Shown here: one piece after another, positions 29,140-38,120 of the stretch
How positions within the stretch are numbered: the stretch's first letter is position 1
Layout of the letters: every line of letters begins with the position of its first letter
Origin: JAMXLO01 sp037201625
Lineage (GTDB): Bacteria; Pseudomonadota; Alphaproteobacteria; Acetobacterales; Acetobacteraceae
DNA: 64,000 nt
Reading direction: 5' to 3'
Assembly: GCA_037201625.1 (NCBI GenBank)
Contig: JBBCGR010000004.1
Span: 1,178,001-1,242,000, forward strand
The notes under the pieces: generated by a model
What the model was told of the DNA's origin: nothing
Database searches by the model: none
The model's input: only the letters and a program-made list of their open reading frames with translations
Made by a program: the position numbers and the translations under genes

Positions 29140-30726
29140 ATGAGGCTGCCGTCGGTTCGGGACACCCTTGCAGGGGGCCTGGCTCTGGTCATTGCAGGTA
29201 CGACCGCCGTGCGGGCGGAAAGCGTGCTGACGGTCGGCATGACCGCGGGCAACATCCCCGTAACGACCGGCAACCCAGACCAGGGGTTCGAGGGCTACCG
29301 CTTCGTCGGCTACAACCTGTACGATGCGCTGGCGCTATGGGACCTGTCGAAGTCCGACAAGGCCTCCGACATCCGGCCCGGCCTCGCAACGAGCTGGGAG
29401 ATCGACAAGAACAATCCGAAGCGCTGGCTGGTGCGTCTGCGCGACGGGGTGAAGTTCCACGACGGCTGCAGCTTCAGCGCCGACGATGTGGTGTGGAACT
29501 TCCAGTTCCGCACCGATCAGAAGTCGCCCAACTTCTTCGCGCAGCAGCTTGCCTATACGCGCGCGATGATCACCAACATCAAGTCGGTGGAGAAGGTCGA
29601 CGACAAGACGGTGGCGTTCGAGACCAACTTCGTCGAATCGCTGTTCCCGTATTCGATCAGCTACGTGATGATGGTGAGCCAGTGCCGGCTGAAGGCGCTG
29701 AACGGCGACTGGCAGCAATACGCCAACAATCCGTCCGGCACGGGACCGTACCGGTTCGACAAGCTGGTGCCGAACCAGCGGCTGGAACTGGTGCCCAACA
29801 AGGAATACTGGCAGGCCAACCGCATCCCGAAGCACGACCGACTGGTGCTGATCCCGATGCCCGAGGCCTCCACCCGCACCGCGGCGCTGCTGTCCGGCCA
29901 GGTCAACTGGATCGAGGCGCCATCTCCCGACGCGCTGCCTCGGCTCAAGAGTTCGGGCATGCAGATCGTCACCAACGTGTATCCACATATGTGGCCCTAC
30001 ATGCTGAACCTGGCGAAGGGCCCGTTCACCGACCTGCGGGTGCGCCAGGCGGCGAACTACGCGCTCAACCGCGCCGATGTGGTGGAACTGCTGGGCGGCA
30101 CGGCGATCGAGGAACACGCACTGGTGCCGCCGACCGTTGCCTATTACGGCAAGCCGCCGAGGTATGACTTCAATCCCGAGAAGGCGCGTGCGCTGCTGAA
30201 GGAGGCCGGCTGCCTGCCGTGCAAGATCACCTTCGGCATCTCCACCTCGGGCTCCGGCCAGATGCAGCCGCTGCCGATGAACGAACTGGTGAAGTCGCAG
30301 CTCGACGCCGCCGGCTTCGACGTGACGCTGAAGACGATGGACTGGAACGCGCTGCTGGATGTGTACCGCGCCGGCGTCGACAAGTTCCCGGACTATGACG
30401 GCCTGAACTTCTCCCGCGGTCTGCTCGATCCGGTGAATGCGATCATCAAGCCGGCGGTGAAGGCGTACTGGGCGCCGGCGGGTTCCAACTGGGGCCACTA
30501 CACCAATCCCGACGCCGAGAAGCTGGTGGAGCGCATCTTCACCGAGTTCGACGCCGAGAAGCGGCTGGAACTGCTGACCCAGTTGCACGAGCTGCTGGGA
30601 CGCGATGCGGCGATGATCTTCGTGGTGCACGACCTCAATCCGCGCGCGCTGTCGCCGAAGCTGAAGGGGTTCGTGCAGGCGCAGAGCTGGTTCCAGGACC
30701 TGACGCCGGTCGTCGTCGAGCCATAG
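29140..30726 (+). CDS. ABC transporter substrate-binding protein, family 5 (peptide/nickel/Opp type), copy 1
   Basis: Periplasmic solute receptor of the SBP_bac_5 family, 528 residues with signal peptide (LAGGLALVIAGTTAVRA). Seen: LATSWEID...WLVRLRDGVKFHDG, the SADDVVWNF segment, GTGPYRFDK and FTDLRVRQAANYALNR. It is a close paralogue of the next gene; both share TTGNPDQGFEGYRFVG and STSGSGQMQPLPMNELVKS, so they arose by tandem duplication. Start at the ATG at 29140 with GGGAG upstream. First gene of a long plus-strand locus with transporter and amidohydrolases. Ligand unknown. Confidence 0.93.
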   Translation: MRLPSVRDTLAGGLALVIAGTTAVRAESVLTVGMTAGNIPVTTGNPDQGFEGYRFVGYNLYDALALWDLSKSDKASDIRPGLATSWEIDKNNPKRWLVRLRDGVKFHDGCSFSADDVVWNFQFRTDQKSPNFFAQQLAYTRAMITNIKSVEKVDDKTVAFETNFVESLFPYSISYVMMVSQCRLKALNGDWQQYANNPSGTGPYRFDKLVPNQRLELVPNKEYWQANRIPKHDRLVLIPMPEASTRTAALLSGQVNWIEAPSPDALPRLKSSGMQIVTNVYPHMWPYMLNLAKGPFTDLRVRQAANYALNRADVVELLGGTAIEEHALVPPTVAYYGKPPRYDFNPEKARALLKEAGCLPCKITFGISTSGSGQMQPLPMNELVKSQLDAAGFDVTLKTMDWNALLDVYRAGVDKFPDYDGLNFSRGLLDPVNAIIKPAVKAYWAPAGSNWGHYTNPDAEKLVERIFTEFDAEKRLELLTQLHELLGRDAAMIFVVHDLNPRALSPKLKGFVQAQSWFQDLTPVVVEP

Positions 30727-30805
30727 CCGCCACGGCGATTGCCAATACGGTGCGCCGCATCGCCGCCGGCGGCGCGCTCACACAAGAGCGGCAGGGAGAC
30801 TTCGC

Positions 30806-32392
30806 GTGCATCCTGGATTGAACAAGGCCGCCTCGTTGCTGTTCGGTGCCGCCCTGGCGCTGACGGCAACGCAGGCGGTGGCCGGCGGCACGCTCGTCGT
30901 CGGCATGACCGCCGGCGACCTGCCGATCACCACCGGCAATCCCGACCAGGGATTCGAGGGCTACCGGTTCGTCGGCTTCAACCTCTATGATTCGCTGATC
31001 CTGTGGGACCTGTCGAAGGCGGACAAGGCGTCGGAGCTGCGGCCCGGCCTCGCCACCGAATGGGCGATCGATCCCAACAACACCAAACGCTGGATCATGA
31101 AGCTGCGCTCGGGCGTGAAGTGGCACGACGGCTGCCCGTTCACCGCCGAAGACGTGGTGTGGAACATGAACCGGTCGACCAATGAGAAGGCGCCGGAATT
31201 CGATCCCGGCCAGTTCGCGCAGGCGCGGCCGTATCTCAACAACTACGCCGGCGTCGAGAAGATCGACGACATGACGGTGGCGTTCACCACCAAGGTGCCC
31301 GACTCGCTGTTCCAGTACAACATCAGCTACGTGCTGATGGTCAGCCCCTGCCGCGCCAAGGACGTGAAGTACAACTGGCAGGACTTTGCGACGAAGCCGT
31401 CCGGCACCGGTCCGTACCGCTTCGACAAGGCGACGCCGCATCAGCGCATGGAGTTCCTGCCGAACGCCGAGTACTGGGACAAGGCGCGCGTGCCGAAGCA
31501 GGACCGCCTGGTGCTGGTGCCGATGCCCGAAGGGTCCACGCGCACCGCGGCGCTGATCTCCGGGCAGGTGAACTGGATCGAGGCGCCGCTGCCCGACACC
31601 GTCGCCCGCCTGAAGGCGGCGGGCATGACGATCGTGACGAACCCGTATCCGCACAACTGGACCTATCAGCTCAATTTCGTGAAAGGTCCATTCACCGACA
31701 AGCGGGTTCGCCAGGCGGCCAACTACGCGATCAACCGCGAGGACATGAAGGAGTTGCTCGGCGGGCTGATGCTGGAGGGCTACTCCACCGTCCCGCCGTC
31801 CACGAGCTATTACGGCAAGCCGGTGCTGTACAAGCGTGATATCGCCAAGGCGAAGGCGCTGCTGAAGGATGCCGGCTGTGTGCCGTGCAAGGTGACGTTC
31901 GCGATTTCGACCTCGGGCTCCGGCCAGATGCAGCCGCTGCCGATGAACGAACTGGTGAAGTCCAACATGGAGGAGGCGGGTTTCCAGGTCACGCTGATGA
32001 CCATGGACTGGAACGCGCTGCTCGACCTGGTGCGAGCCGGGGTCGAGAAATATGCCGATGTGCACGCGATCAATGTCAGCCGCCAGACGCAGGATCCGTT
32101 CAACGCGCTGATCCGCCACGTGTGGACGCCGGCCTGGTCGCCCAAGGGCGCCAACTGGGGCCATTACGGCAACGAGGTGATGGACAAGCAGGTCGAGGCG
32201 GTGATGGCGGAGTTCGATCCGGCGAAGCGCAACGTGCTGCTGACGCAGATGAACGAGATGATGAACGAGGACGCGGCGCTGCTCTTCGTCGCGCACGACA
32301 TCAACCCGCGCGCGATGTCGCCCAAGGTGAAGGGCTTCGTGCAGGCGCAGAACTGGTTCCAGGACCTGACGCCCGTGTCGGTGGATCCGTGA
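30806..32392 (+). CDS. ABC transporter substrate-binding protein, family 5, copy 2
   Basis: Second, tandem SBP_bac_5 receptor, also 528 residues, with a GTG start at 30806 (AGGGAG nine bases before) and signal peptide (AASLLFGAALALTATQAVAG). Same landmarks as copy 1: WIMKLRSGVKWHDG, TAEDVVWNMN, GTGPYRFDK, FTDKRVRQAANYAINR. The shared cysteine-containing stretches AGCVPCKVTFAIS and CPFTAED suggest a conserved disulfide pattern. Retention of two near copies may widen ligand range. Followed by the permease genes after a short partial repeat. Confidence 0.93.
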   Translation: MHPGLNKAASLLFGAALALTATQAVAGGTLVVGMTAGDLPITTGNPDQGFEGYRFVGFNLYDSLILWDLSKADKASELRPGLATEWAIDPNNTKRWIMKLRSGVKWHDGCPFTAEDVVWNMNRSTNEKAPEFDPGQFAQARPYLNNYAGVEKIDDMTVAFTTKVPDSLFQYNISYVLMVSPCRAKDVKYNWQDFATKPSGTGPYRFDKATPHQRMEFLPNAEYWDKARVPKQDRLVLVPMPEGSTRTAALISGQVNWIEAPLPDTVARLKAAGMTIVTNPYPHNWTYQLNFVKGPFTDKRVRQAANYAINREDMKELLGGLMLEGYSTVPPSTSYYGKPVLYKRDIAKAKALLKDAGCVPCKVTFAISTSGSGQMQPLPMNELVKSNMEEAGFQVTLMTMDWNALLDLVRAGVEKYADVHAINVSRQTQDPFNALIRHVWTPAWSPKGANWGHYGNEVMDKQVEAVMAEFDPAKRNVLLTQMNEMMNEDAALLFVAHDINPRAMSPKVKGFVQAQNWFQDLTPVSVDP

Positions 32393-32410
32393 TGGCGGCG
32401 GCGTTCCATG

Positions 32411-32437
32411 CCCCTGTCATTGCGAGCGCAGCGGAGG
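32411..32437. repeat. Partial copy of dispersed repeat family 2 next to permease start
   Basis: CCCCTGTCATTGCGAGCGC matches the left end of the full repeats at 36342 and 44506. It lies in the 52-base gap between the second receptor and the permease, and its end merges into GCGGAGGG, the ribosome site of the permease gene. Confidence 0.7.
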
Positions 32438-32444
32438 GCTGACG

Positions 32445-33401
32445 ATGCTTAGCTACATTGCCCGGCGTATCCTCTACGCCATCCCGATCGCCTTCGGCGT
32501 CAGCGTGGTGTGCTTCTCGCTGGTCTACATCGCGCCTGGCGATCCGCTGCAGACGGTGATGCCGCCCGACGCGACCGCCGACATGATCGCGATCGTCAAG
32601 CAGGCCTACGGCTTCGACAAGCCGCTGCCGGTGCAGTTCGTCATCTGGCTGGGCAAGGTGCTGACCGGCGATTTCGGCATGTCGATCGCGACGCGCCGCC
32701 CGGTGCTCGACGAATTGGTGCTGGCGCTGTCCAACACCGGCCTGCTCGCACTGTTCGCAGTGCCGCTCTCGTTCAGCCTGGGCTTCATCATGGGCACCAT
32801 CGCCGGCTGCTTTCCCGGCCGCTGGATCGACCGTGTCGTCACCGGCACCGCGGTGATCGGCGTCAGCCTGCCCAACTACTGGCTGGGCATCGTGCTGGTG
32901 ATCGCCTTCGCGGTGGAGTGGGCGATTTTGCCCGCGACCGGCATGGGACCGAAGGGCTCCAGCGATTTCAGCCTGTTGAGCTGGGGTGATCTGAAGTTCC
33001 TCATTCTGCCGGTGATCACGCTGTCGATGATCCCGATCGGCATCATCTCGCGCTCCACCCGCGCCGCGATCGCCGAACTGCGCAACCAGGACTTCGTGCA
33101 GACGCTGCGCGCCAAGGGCCTGTCCGAATGGGCGGTGATCCGCCACGTGATCAAGAACGCGCTGCCCGGCGTGCTGGCGATCATGGGCCTGCAGTTCGGC
33201 TACCTGCTGGGCGGCTCGATCCTGGTGGAGACGGTGTTCACCTGGCCCGGCAGCGGCTTCCTGCTGTCCAAGTCGATCATCAACCGCGACGTGCCGGTGC
33301 TGCAGGGCGCCATCCTGATGCTGTCGCTGGTCTTCGTGCTCACCAACCTCATCGTCGATCTGCTGCAATCGACGATCGATCCGCGAATCAGGCGAGCCTG
33401 A
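32445..33401 (+). CDS. ABC transporter permease (DppB/OppB type)
   Basis: Inner-membrane permease subunit, 318 residues, of the binding-protein-dependent transport family used by peptide/nickel importers. Shows the N-terminal helix YIARRILYAIPIAFGVSVVCFS, APGDPLQ, the EAA coupling loop DFVQTLRAKGLSEWAVIRHVI and the end motif DLLQSTIDPRIR. Six membrane segments. The ribosome site GGAGGG comes from the end of a partial dispersed repeat. The next permease begins one base after its stop. Confidence 0.95.
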   Translation: MLSYIARRILYAIPIAFGVSVVCFSLVYIAPGDPLQTVMPPDATADMIAIVKQAYGFDKPLPVQFVIWLGKVLTGDFGMSIATRRPVLDELVLALSNTGLLALFAVPLSFSLGFIMGTIAGCFPGRWIDRVVTGTAVIGVSLPNYWLGIVLVIAFAVEWAILPATGMGPKGSSDFSLLSWGDLKFLILPVITLSMIPIGIISRSTRAAIAELRNQDFVQTLRAKGLSEWAVIRHVIKNALPGVLAIMGLQFGYLLGGSILVETVFTWPGSGFLLSKSIINRDVPVLQGAILMLSLVFVLTNLIVDLLQSTIDPRIRRA

Positions 33402-33402
33402 C

Positions 33403-34311
33403 ATGCCCGATACCGCCATTCTGGAAAGCCCGACGAAGACCTTTGAGGATCAGGCGGCCCCCGCCACGCGGGTGCGCACCTACTGGCAGTCGGTCGGCTA
33501 CCGGCTGCGCTACGACAAGGGAACGCTGTTCTTCGGCGCCATCGTGCTGGCGATCGTGCTGTCGGCGATCTTCGCGCCGTGGATCGCGCCGTTCGATCCC
33601 TACAAGGAGAGCATCATCGGTCGGCTCAAGCCGTTCGGCTGGCGCGGCCATCTGCTGGGCACCGACGAACTCGGCCGCGATATGCTGAGCCGGCTGCTGT
33701 ACGGCGGGCGCGTGTCGCTGGTGATGGGCATCGTGCCGGTGATCATCGCCGGCTGCATCGGCGGCATGCTGGGCGTGATCGGCGGCTTCACCGGCGGGCG
33801 GATCAACACCGCGATCATGCGCACGATGGACGTGTTCTACGCGTTCCCCTCGGTGCTGCTGGCGGTCGCGATCTCCGGCGCCATGGGCGGCGGCATGACC
33901 AACGGCATGATGGCGCTGACACTGGTGTTCATCCCGCCGATGTGCCGCGTGGCGGAGACGGCAACCACCCAGGTCCGGTCACTGGATTTCATCGAGGCCG
34001 CGCGCGCGTCGGGCGCCGGCACGATGACCATCATCCGCCACCACGTGCTGGGCAACGTGCTGGCGCCGGTGTTCATCTACGCCTCCTCGCTGGTCAGCGT
34101 ATCCATCCTGCTCGCCTCCGGCCTGTCGTTCCTGGGCCTTGGCGTGCGGCCGCCGACCGCCGATTGGGGCCTGATGCTGAGCACGCTGCGCCAGTCGATC
34201 TACGTCGTGCCGATCGTCTGCGCACTGCCTGGCGTCGCGATCTTCATCACCTCGATCTGCTTCAACCTGGTGAGCGACGGACTGCGCCAGGCGATGGACG
34301 TGCGGCTATGA
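33403..34311 (+). CDS. ABC transporter permease (DppC/OppC type)
   Basis: Second permease, 302 residues. It has the cytoplasmic N-terminus and first helix (GTLFFGAIVLAIVLSAIFAPW), the DppC signature HLLGTDELGRDMLSRLLYGGRVSL, the coupling loop FIEAARASGAGTMTIIRHHVLGN and the end NLVSDGLRQAMDVRL. Its stop overlaps the ATG of the following ATPase gene (ATGA). Pairs with the DppB-type subunit to form the membrane channel. Confidence 0.95.
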   Translation: MPDTAILESPTKTFEDQAAPATRVRTYWQSVGYRLRYDKGTLFFGAIVLAIVLSAIFAPWIAPFDPYKESIIGRLKPFGWRGHLLGTDELGRDMLSRLLYGGRVSLVMGIVPVIIAGCIGGMLGVIGGFTGGRINTAIMRTMDVFYAFPSVLLAVAISGAMGGGMTNGMMALTLVFIPPMCRVAETATTQVRSLDFIEAARASGAGTMTIIRHHVLGNVLAPVFIYASSLVSVSILLASGLSFLGLGVRPPTADWGLMLSTLRQSIYVVPIVCALPGVAIFITSICFNLVSDGLRQAMDVRL

Positions 34312-35342
34312 GCGCGGCGCTCGAGGCACCGCTCGATCCGCGCGATCGCGGCGGCGCGCACCAGCCGATGCTGATCGTGCGTGACCTGCGCAAGCACTTT
34401 CCCGTCAAGGGCGCGGGCGGCCGTTCCGTGCGTGCGGTCGACGGCGTCTCGTTCGACGTGCAGAAGGGCGAGACGCTCGGCATCGTGGGCGAGTCCGGTT
34501 GCGGCAAGTCCACGCTGGCTCGGCTGCTGCTGCACCTGATCCGCCCCGACACCGGCGAACTGGTGTTCGACGGCGACCAGGTGGACGCCCCGCGCGGCAT
34601 CACCGTCTCGGCGCTGCGCCGGCAGGTGCAGATGGTGTTCCAGGATTCCTACTCGTCGCTGAACCCGCGCATGCCGGTGCGCGATTCGGTGGCGTTCGGG
34701 CCGTATGTGCAGAACCATCCGAAGGCGGAATCTCGGCGCATCGCCAGCGAGATGCTGAGCAAGGTCGGCCTCAACCCCGACCAGTTCGGTCCGCGCTATC
34801 CGCACGAATTGTCGGGCGGCCAGAAGCAGCGGGTGAACATCGCCCGCGCGCTGGCAACCGGCCCGCGGATGGTGATCCTGGATGAGCCGGTCTCGGCTCT
34901 GGACAAATCGGTGGAGGCACAGGTGCTGAACCTGCTGCGCTCGCTGAAGCGGCAGTTCAACCTGACCTACGTGTTCATCAGCCACGACCTGAACGTGGTG
35001 CGCTACATCTCCGACCGCGTGCTGGTGATGTATCTCGGCCGCATCGTGGAACTCGGGCCGGTCGATGCGATCTTCGCCGAGCCGCGACATCCGTATACAC
35101 AGGCGCTGCTGCAGTCGCAGCCGTCGATGGACCCGGCACGGCGGATCGAGGAGCCGCCGATCACCGGCGACCCGCCGAACCCGATCGACCCGCCCGAAGG
35201 CTGCCGCTTCCACACGCGCTGCCCGTTCGCCGAAGCGGTGTGCATGGAACGCTCGCCGGAACTGACCGGCGATGCGATGCATGTCGCCGCCTGCCACATG
35301 CACGATGCCGGCTCCGGCCACAGCCGCGCAAGGAGCGCCTGA
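34308..35342 (+). CDS. ABC transporter ATP-binding protein (OppF/DppF type)
   Basis: A 344-residue ATPase. Walker A GESGCGKST, Q-loop VFQDSYSSLNPRM, signature LSGGQKQR, Walker B MVILDEPVSALD, H-loop ISHDLNVV, and the Opp-type C-terminal extension with the cysteine cluster (CRFHTRCPFAEAVC) that can bind an Fe-S centre. Translationally coupled to the permease upstream (ATGA). One base separates its stop from the start of the second ATPase. Confidence 0.95.
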   Translation: MSAALEAPLDPRDRGGAHQPMLIVRDLRKHFPVKGAGGRSVRAVDGVSFDVQKGETLGIVGESGCGKSTLARLLLHLIRPDTGELVFDGDQVDAPRGITVSALRRQVQMVFQDSYSSLNPRMPVRDSVAFGPYVQNHPKAESRRIASEMLSKVGLNPDQFGPRYPHELSGGQKQRVNIARALATGPRMVILDEPVSALDKSVEAQVLNLLRSLKRQFNLTYVFISHDLNVVRYISDRVLVMYLGRIVELGPVDAIFAEPRHPYTQALLQSQPSMDPARRIEEPPITGDPPNPIDPPEGCRFHTRCPFAEAVCMERSPELTGDAMHVAACHMHDAGSGHSRARSA

Positions 35343-35343
35343 G

Positions 35344-36333
35344 ATGGCGGGCGAGATCCTGGCCGAAGTGCGCGACCTCACGGTGCGCTTCGTCGGCCGC
35401 GAGGAGACGGTCCACGCCGTGAACGGCGTCAGCTTCACCGTCGGCGCCGGTGAGGTGCTGTGCATCCTGGGTGAGTCGGGCTCCGGCAAGAGCGTCACGC
35501 TGCGCGCGCTGATGCGGCTGCTGCCGCCGCGCGCGAAGATCGACGGCGTGCTGCGCGTGGTGGGACAGGACGTGGTGTCGATGTCCTCGCGTGCGCTGCG
35601 CGACCTGCGCGGCGGCTCGGTGTCGATGATCTTCCAGGAGCCGATGACCGCGCTCGATCCGGTCTACACGGTGGGCCAGCAGATCGGCGAGACGGTGCGG
35701 CGGCACACCGGCTGCAGCGCCGCCGCGGCGCGCGCGCGGGCGCTGGAACTGCTGAACCTGGTGCGCATTCCGTCACCGGAACGGCGGCTCGATGCCTATC
35801 CCCACGAATTGTCCGGGGGCCTGCGCCAGCGCGCGATGATCGCGATGGCATTGTCGTGCACTCCGCGGCTGCTGCTGGCCGATGAGCCGACCACGGCGCT
35901 GGATGCGACGGTGCAGATCCAGGTGCTGATCCTGCTGCGCAAGCTGCAGCGCGAGCTTGGCATGGGCATGATCTTCGTCACCCACGACCTGGGCGTGGCG
36001 GCCGAGATCGCCGATACGATCGCGGTGATGTATGCCGGCCGCATCATCGAGAGCGGCCCGGTGGATCGCGTGCTGGCGGAGCCGCTGCATCCCTACACCG
36101 CGGGCCTGTTGGCATCGACGGTGCACGGCCAGTCGCGCGAGCACGACATCGACGCGATCCCCGGCAGCCCGCCCGACCTGCGCCGCCTGCCGCCAGGCTG
36201 CGCCTTCGCGCCGCGCTGTTCCTTCGCATCTGCCGAGTGCCGCGCCGCGGTGCCGTCGCCGCGCTACCCCTCGCCGGACCGCATGGCGCGCTGCGTGCGC
36301 GTCGCCGACGCCGCATTGGAGGCAGCCGAATGA
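35344..36333 (+). CDS. ABC transporter ATP-binding protein (OppD/DppD type)
   Basis: A 329-residue ATPase partner. Walker A GESGSGKSV, Q-loop IFQEPMTALDPVYTVGQQI, signature LSGGLRQR, Walker B LLLADEPTTALD, H-loop VTHDLGVAAEIAD, and the C-terminal oligopeptide-type domain with cysteines (GCAFAPRCSFASAEC). Its stop overlaps the start of the third receptor gene by four bases (ATGA), tying that receptor to this transporter. Confidence 0.95.
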   Translation: MAGEILAEVRDLTVRFVGREETVHAVNGVSFTVGAGEVLCILGESGSGKSVTLRALMRLLPPRAKIDGVLRVVGQDVVSMSSRALRDLRGGSVSMIFQEPMTALDPVYTVGQQIGETVRRHTGCSAAAARARALELLNLVRIPSPERRLDAYPHELSGGLRQRAMIAMALSCTPRLLLADEPTTALDATVQIQVLILLRKLQRELGMGMIFVTHDLGVAAEIADTIAVMYAGRIIESGPVDRVLAEPLHPYTAGLLASTVHGQSREHDIDAIPGSPPDLRRLPPGCAFAPRCSFASAECRAAVPSPRYPSPDRMARCVRVADAALEAAE

Positions 36334-37916
36334 CCCGTCATCGCCCCCTGTCATCGCGAGTCCCGCAGCGACGCAGCAAACTCCATCAAGCCTGGCGTCT
36401 CCTGCGTCGCGGAGCTTGCTGCGTCGCTTTGCTCCTCGCAATGACAGGGGGCGCGGCGAATGCGCAGAAATCGGCCGACACGCTGCGGGTCGTGTGGCGC
36501 GATGCGCTGCCCAACGTCGATCCGTATTTCAACAGCGCGCGCACCGGCCTGATCGTCGCGCATCATGCCTTCGATACGCTGCTGCATCGCGACCCGGAGA
36601 CGCTGCGTCTCAAGCCGCTGCTGGCCGAATCGTGGAAGTGGATCGACGACCGGACGCTCGAATTCGTCCTCCGTCCCAACGTCAAGTTCCACAACGGCGA
36701 TCCGCTGACCTCGGCCGATGTCGTCTACACCTTCAACACCATCTCCACGCCCGAAACGCGCGTCTCGGTGCCCAGCAACTCGGCCTGGATCGAGCGCGCC
36801 GAAGCGGTCGACGAACGCACCGTGCGGGTGCGGGCAAAGACCATCTTCCCCGCGGCGGTCGAGTATCTGGCGATGGCGCTGCCGATCTGGCCGAAGGCGT
36901 ATCGGGAGCGTGTCGGCGCCGATGAGTATGCCAAGCTGCCGGTCGGCGCCGGGCCGTATCGGATCACCCGCATCGACGGCGTGCGGCAGATCGATTTCGA
37001 ACGGTTCGAGGACTATTACGCCGGCAGCCCCAAGGGGCGGCCCGCGATCCGCCGCCTGGTCATCAAGGAGGTGCCCGAGGAGGCGACGCAGGTCACCATG
37101 CTGCTCGGCAACCAGGCCGACTGGATCTGGTATTTCAACACCGACAACTTCGACAACATCGCCCGTGTGCCGACGCTGCATGCGCTCCGCGCCGAGTCGA
37201 TGCGCTACGGCTTCATCAGCCTGGATGCCGCCGGGCGCACCGGCGTCGAGAACCCGCTGACCAACCTGAAGGTGCGCCAGGCGATCCACTACGCGATCGA
37301 CCGCGCCACCATCGCCAACACGCTGATCAAGGGTGGCTCGCGCGCGCTCGATGCGCCCTGCTATCCCTCGCAGTTCGGCTGCGACCAGACGGCGGCGGTG
37401 CATTACGAGTACGACCCGGCGAAGGCGAAGCAGTTGCTCGCGGAAGCGGGGTTCAAGGACGGCGTCGAGACCGAACTCGTCACCAATCTGATCCCGCAAT
37501 GGGCGACGGCGTTGCAGAACTACCTGAACGCGGCCGGCATCAAGGCGCGGCTCACCATCCTGGTGGGCGGTGCCGCGACGCAGCGGCAGTTGGAGGGCAA
37601 GGCGCCGCTGTATGGCAATTCCTGGGGCTCCTACTCGATCAACGACGTCTCCGCCGGGCTGCCGTATTTCTTCTCGGGCGATGCGGTGGACTATGCGCGC
37701 GATCCCGAGGTGACCAAGCTGGTGCGCGAGGGCGGTGCGGTGACCGATCCCGATGCGCGGCGCAAGGCGTACAGCGCGGCGATCAGGCGCATCACCGAGC
37801 AGGCGTATTTCCTGCCGCTGTGGAGCTACTCGACGACCTATGCCTTCAGCCGGCAACTCGACTTCAAGCCCTGGCCAGATGAGCTGCCGCGGTTCTACCT
37901 TTCCACCTGGAAATAG
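36330..37916 (+). CDS. ABC transporter substrate-binding protein, family 5, copy 3 (signal peptide from a repeat)
   Basis: Third SBP_bac_5 receptor, 528 residues, only distantly related to the two at 29140 and 30806 (LLAESWKWIDDRTLEFVLRP, FHNGDPLTSADVVYTF, VGAGPYRI, TNLKVRQAIHYAIDR). The start at 36330 overlaps the upstream ATPase stop. Codons 5-42 are a complete copy of the dispersed repeat also found at 44506. In this frame the repeat reads as a basic stretch (RRSKLHQAWRLLRR) and a hydrophobic core (CCVALLLAMTGGAANA), giving a working-looking signal peptide cut before Gln46. The mature protein starts at QKSADTLRVVWRD. Followed 12 bases later by the amidase genes. Confidence 0.92.
   Translation: MTRHRPLSSRVPQRRSKLHQAWRLLRRGACCVALLLAMTGGAANAQKSADTLRVVWRDALPNVDPYFNSARTGLIVAHHAFDTLLHRDPETLRLKPLLAESWKWIDDRTLEFVLRPNVKFHNGDPLTSADVVYTFNTISTPETRVSVPSNSAWIERAEAVDERTVRVRAKTIFPAAVEYLAMALPIWPKAYRERVGADEYAKLPVGAGPYRITRIDGVRQIDFERFEDYYAGSPKGRPAIRRLVIKEVPEEATQVTMLLGNQADWIWYFNTDNFDNIARVPTLHALRAESMRYGFISLDAAGRTGVENPLTNLKVRQAIHYAIDRATIANTLIKGGSRALDAPCYPSQFGCDQTAAVHYEYDPAKAKQLLAEAGFKDGVETELVTNLIPQWATALQNYLNAAGIKARLTILVGGAATQRQLEGKAPLYGNSWGSYSINDVSAGLPYFFSGDAVDYARDPEVTKLVREGGAVTDPDARRKAYSAAIRRITEQAYFLPLWSYSTTYAFSRQLDFKPWPDELPRFYLSTWK
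36342..36453. repeat. Dispersed palindromic repeat family 2, full copy inside a coding region
   Basis: A 112-bp element with outer arms CGCCCCCTGTCATCGCGAG and CTCGCAATGACAGGGGGCG, which pair except at one position. It has the same ends as the element at 44506-44598 and the partial one at 32411. This type (CCTGTCATTGCGAG ... CTCGCAATGACAGG) is usually intergenic in proteobacteria. Here it is translated as the signal peptide of the receptor at 36330. Confidence 0.85.
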
Positions 37917-37928
37917 CAGGAGACCATC

Positions 37929-38120
37929 GTGCCGGAACTCGACGATGCGACACTCGACTATCTGTTGGCCCGCTCTGGGCTTTCGCCGACGGCGGAACAG
38001 AAGGCCGGGCTGAAGGCGGCCTATCCCTCGGTGGCCGCAATGGCCGAGCGCGTGCGCAAGCCGCGCGGGCGGATGGCGGAACCGGTGCTGACCTACGGCT
38101 TCACCGAGGAGGATCTGTGA
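37929..38120 (+). CDS. AtzG-like small amidase partner (DUF4089)
   Basis: A 63-residue protein of the AtzG/DUF4089 type, a GatC-like small subunit that stabilises AtzE-type amidases. Seen: a helical start (LDDATLDYLLARSGLSPTAEQ), a central helix and a C-terminal tail VLTYGFTEEDL. GTG start with AGGAG seven bases upstream. Its stop overlaps the start of the amidase (TGATG), the arrangement expected of a two-subunit enzyme. Confidence 0.8.
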   Translation: MPELDDATLDYLLARSGLSPTAEQKAGLKAAYPSVAAMAERVRKPRGRMAEPVLTYGFTEEDL

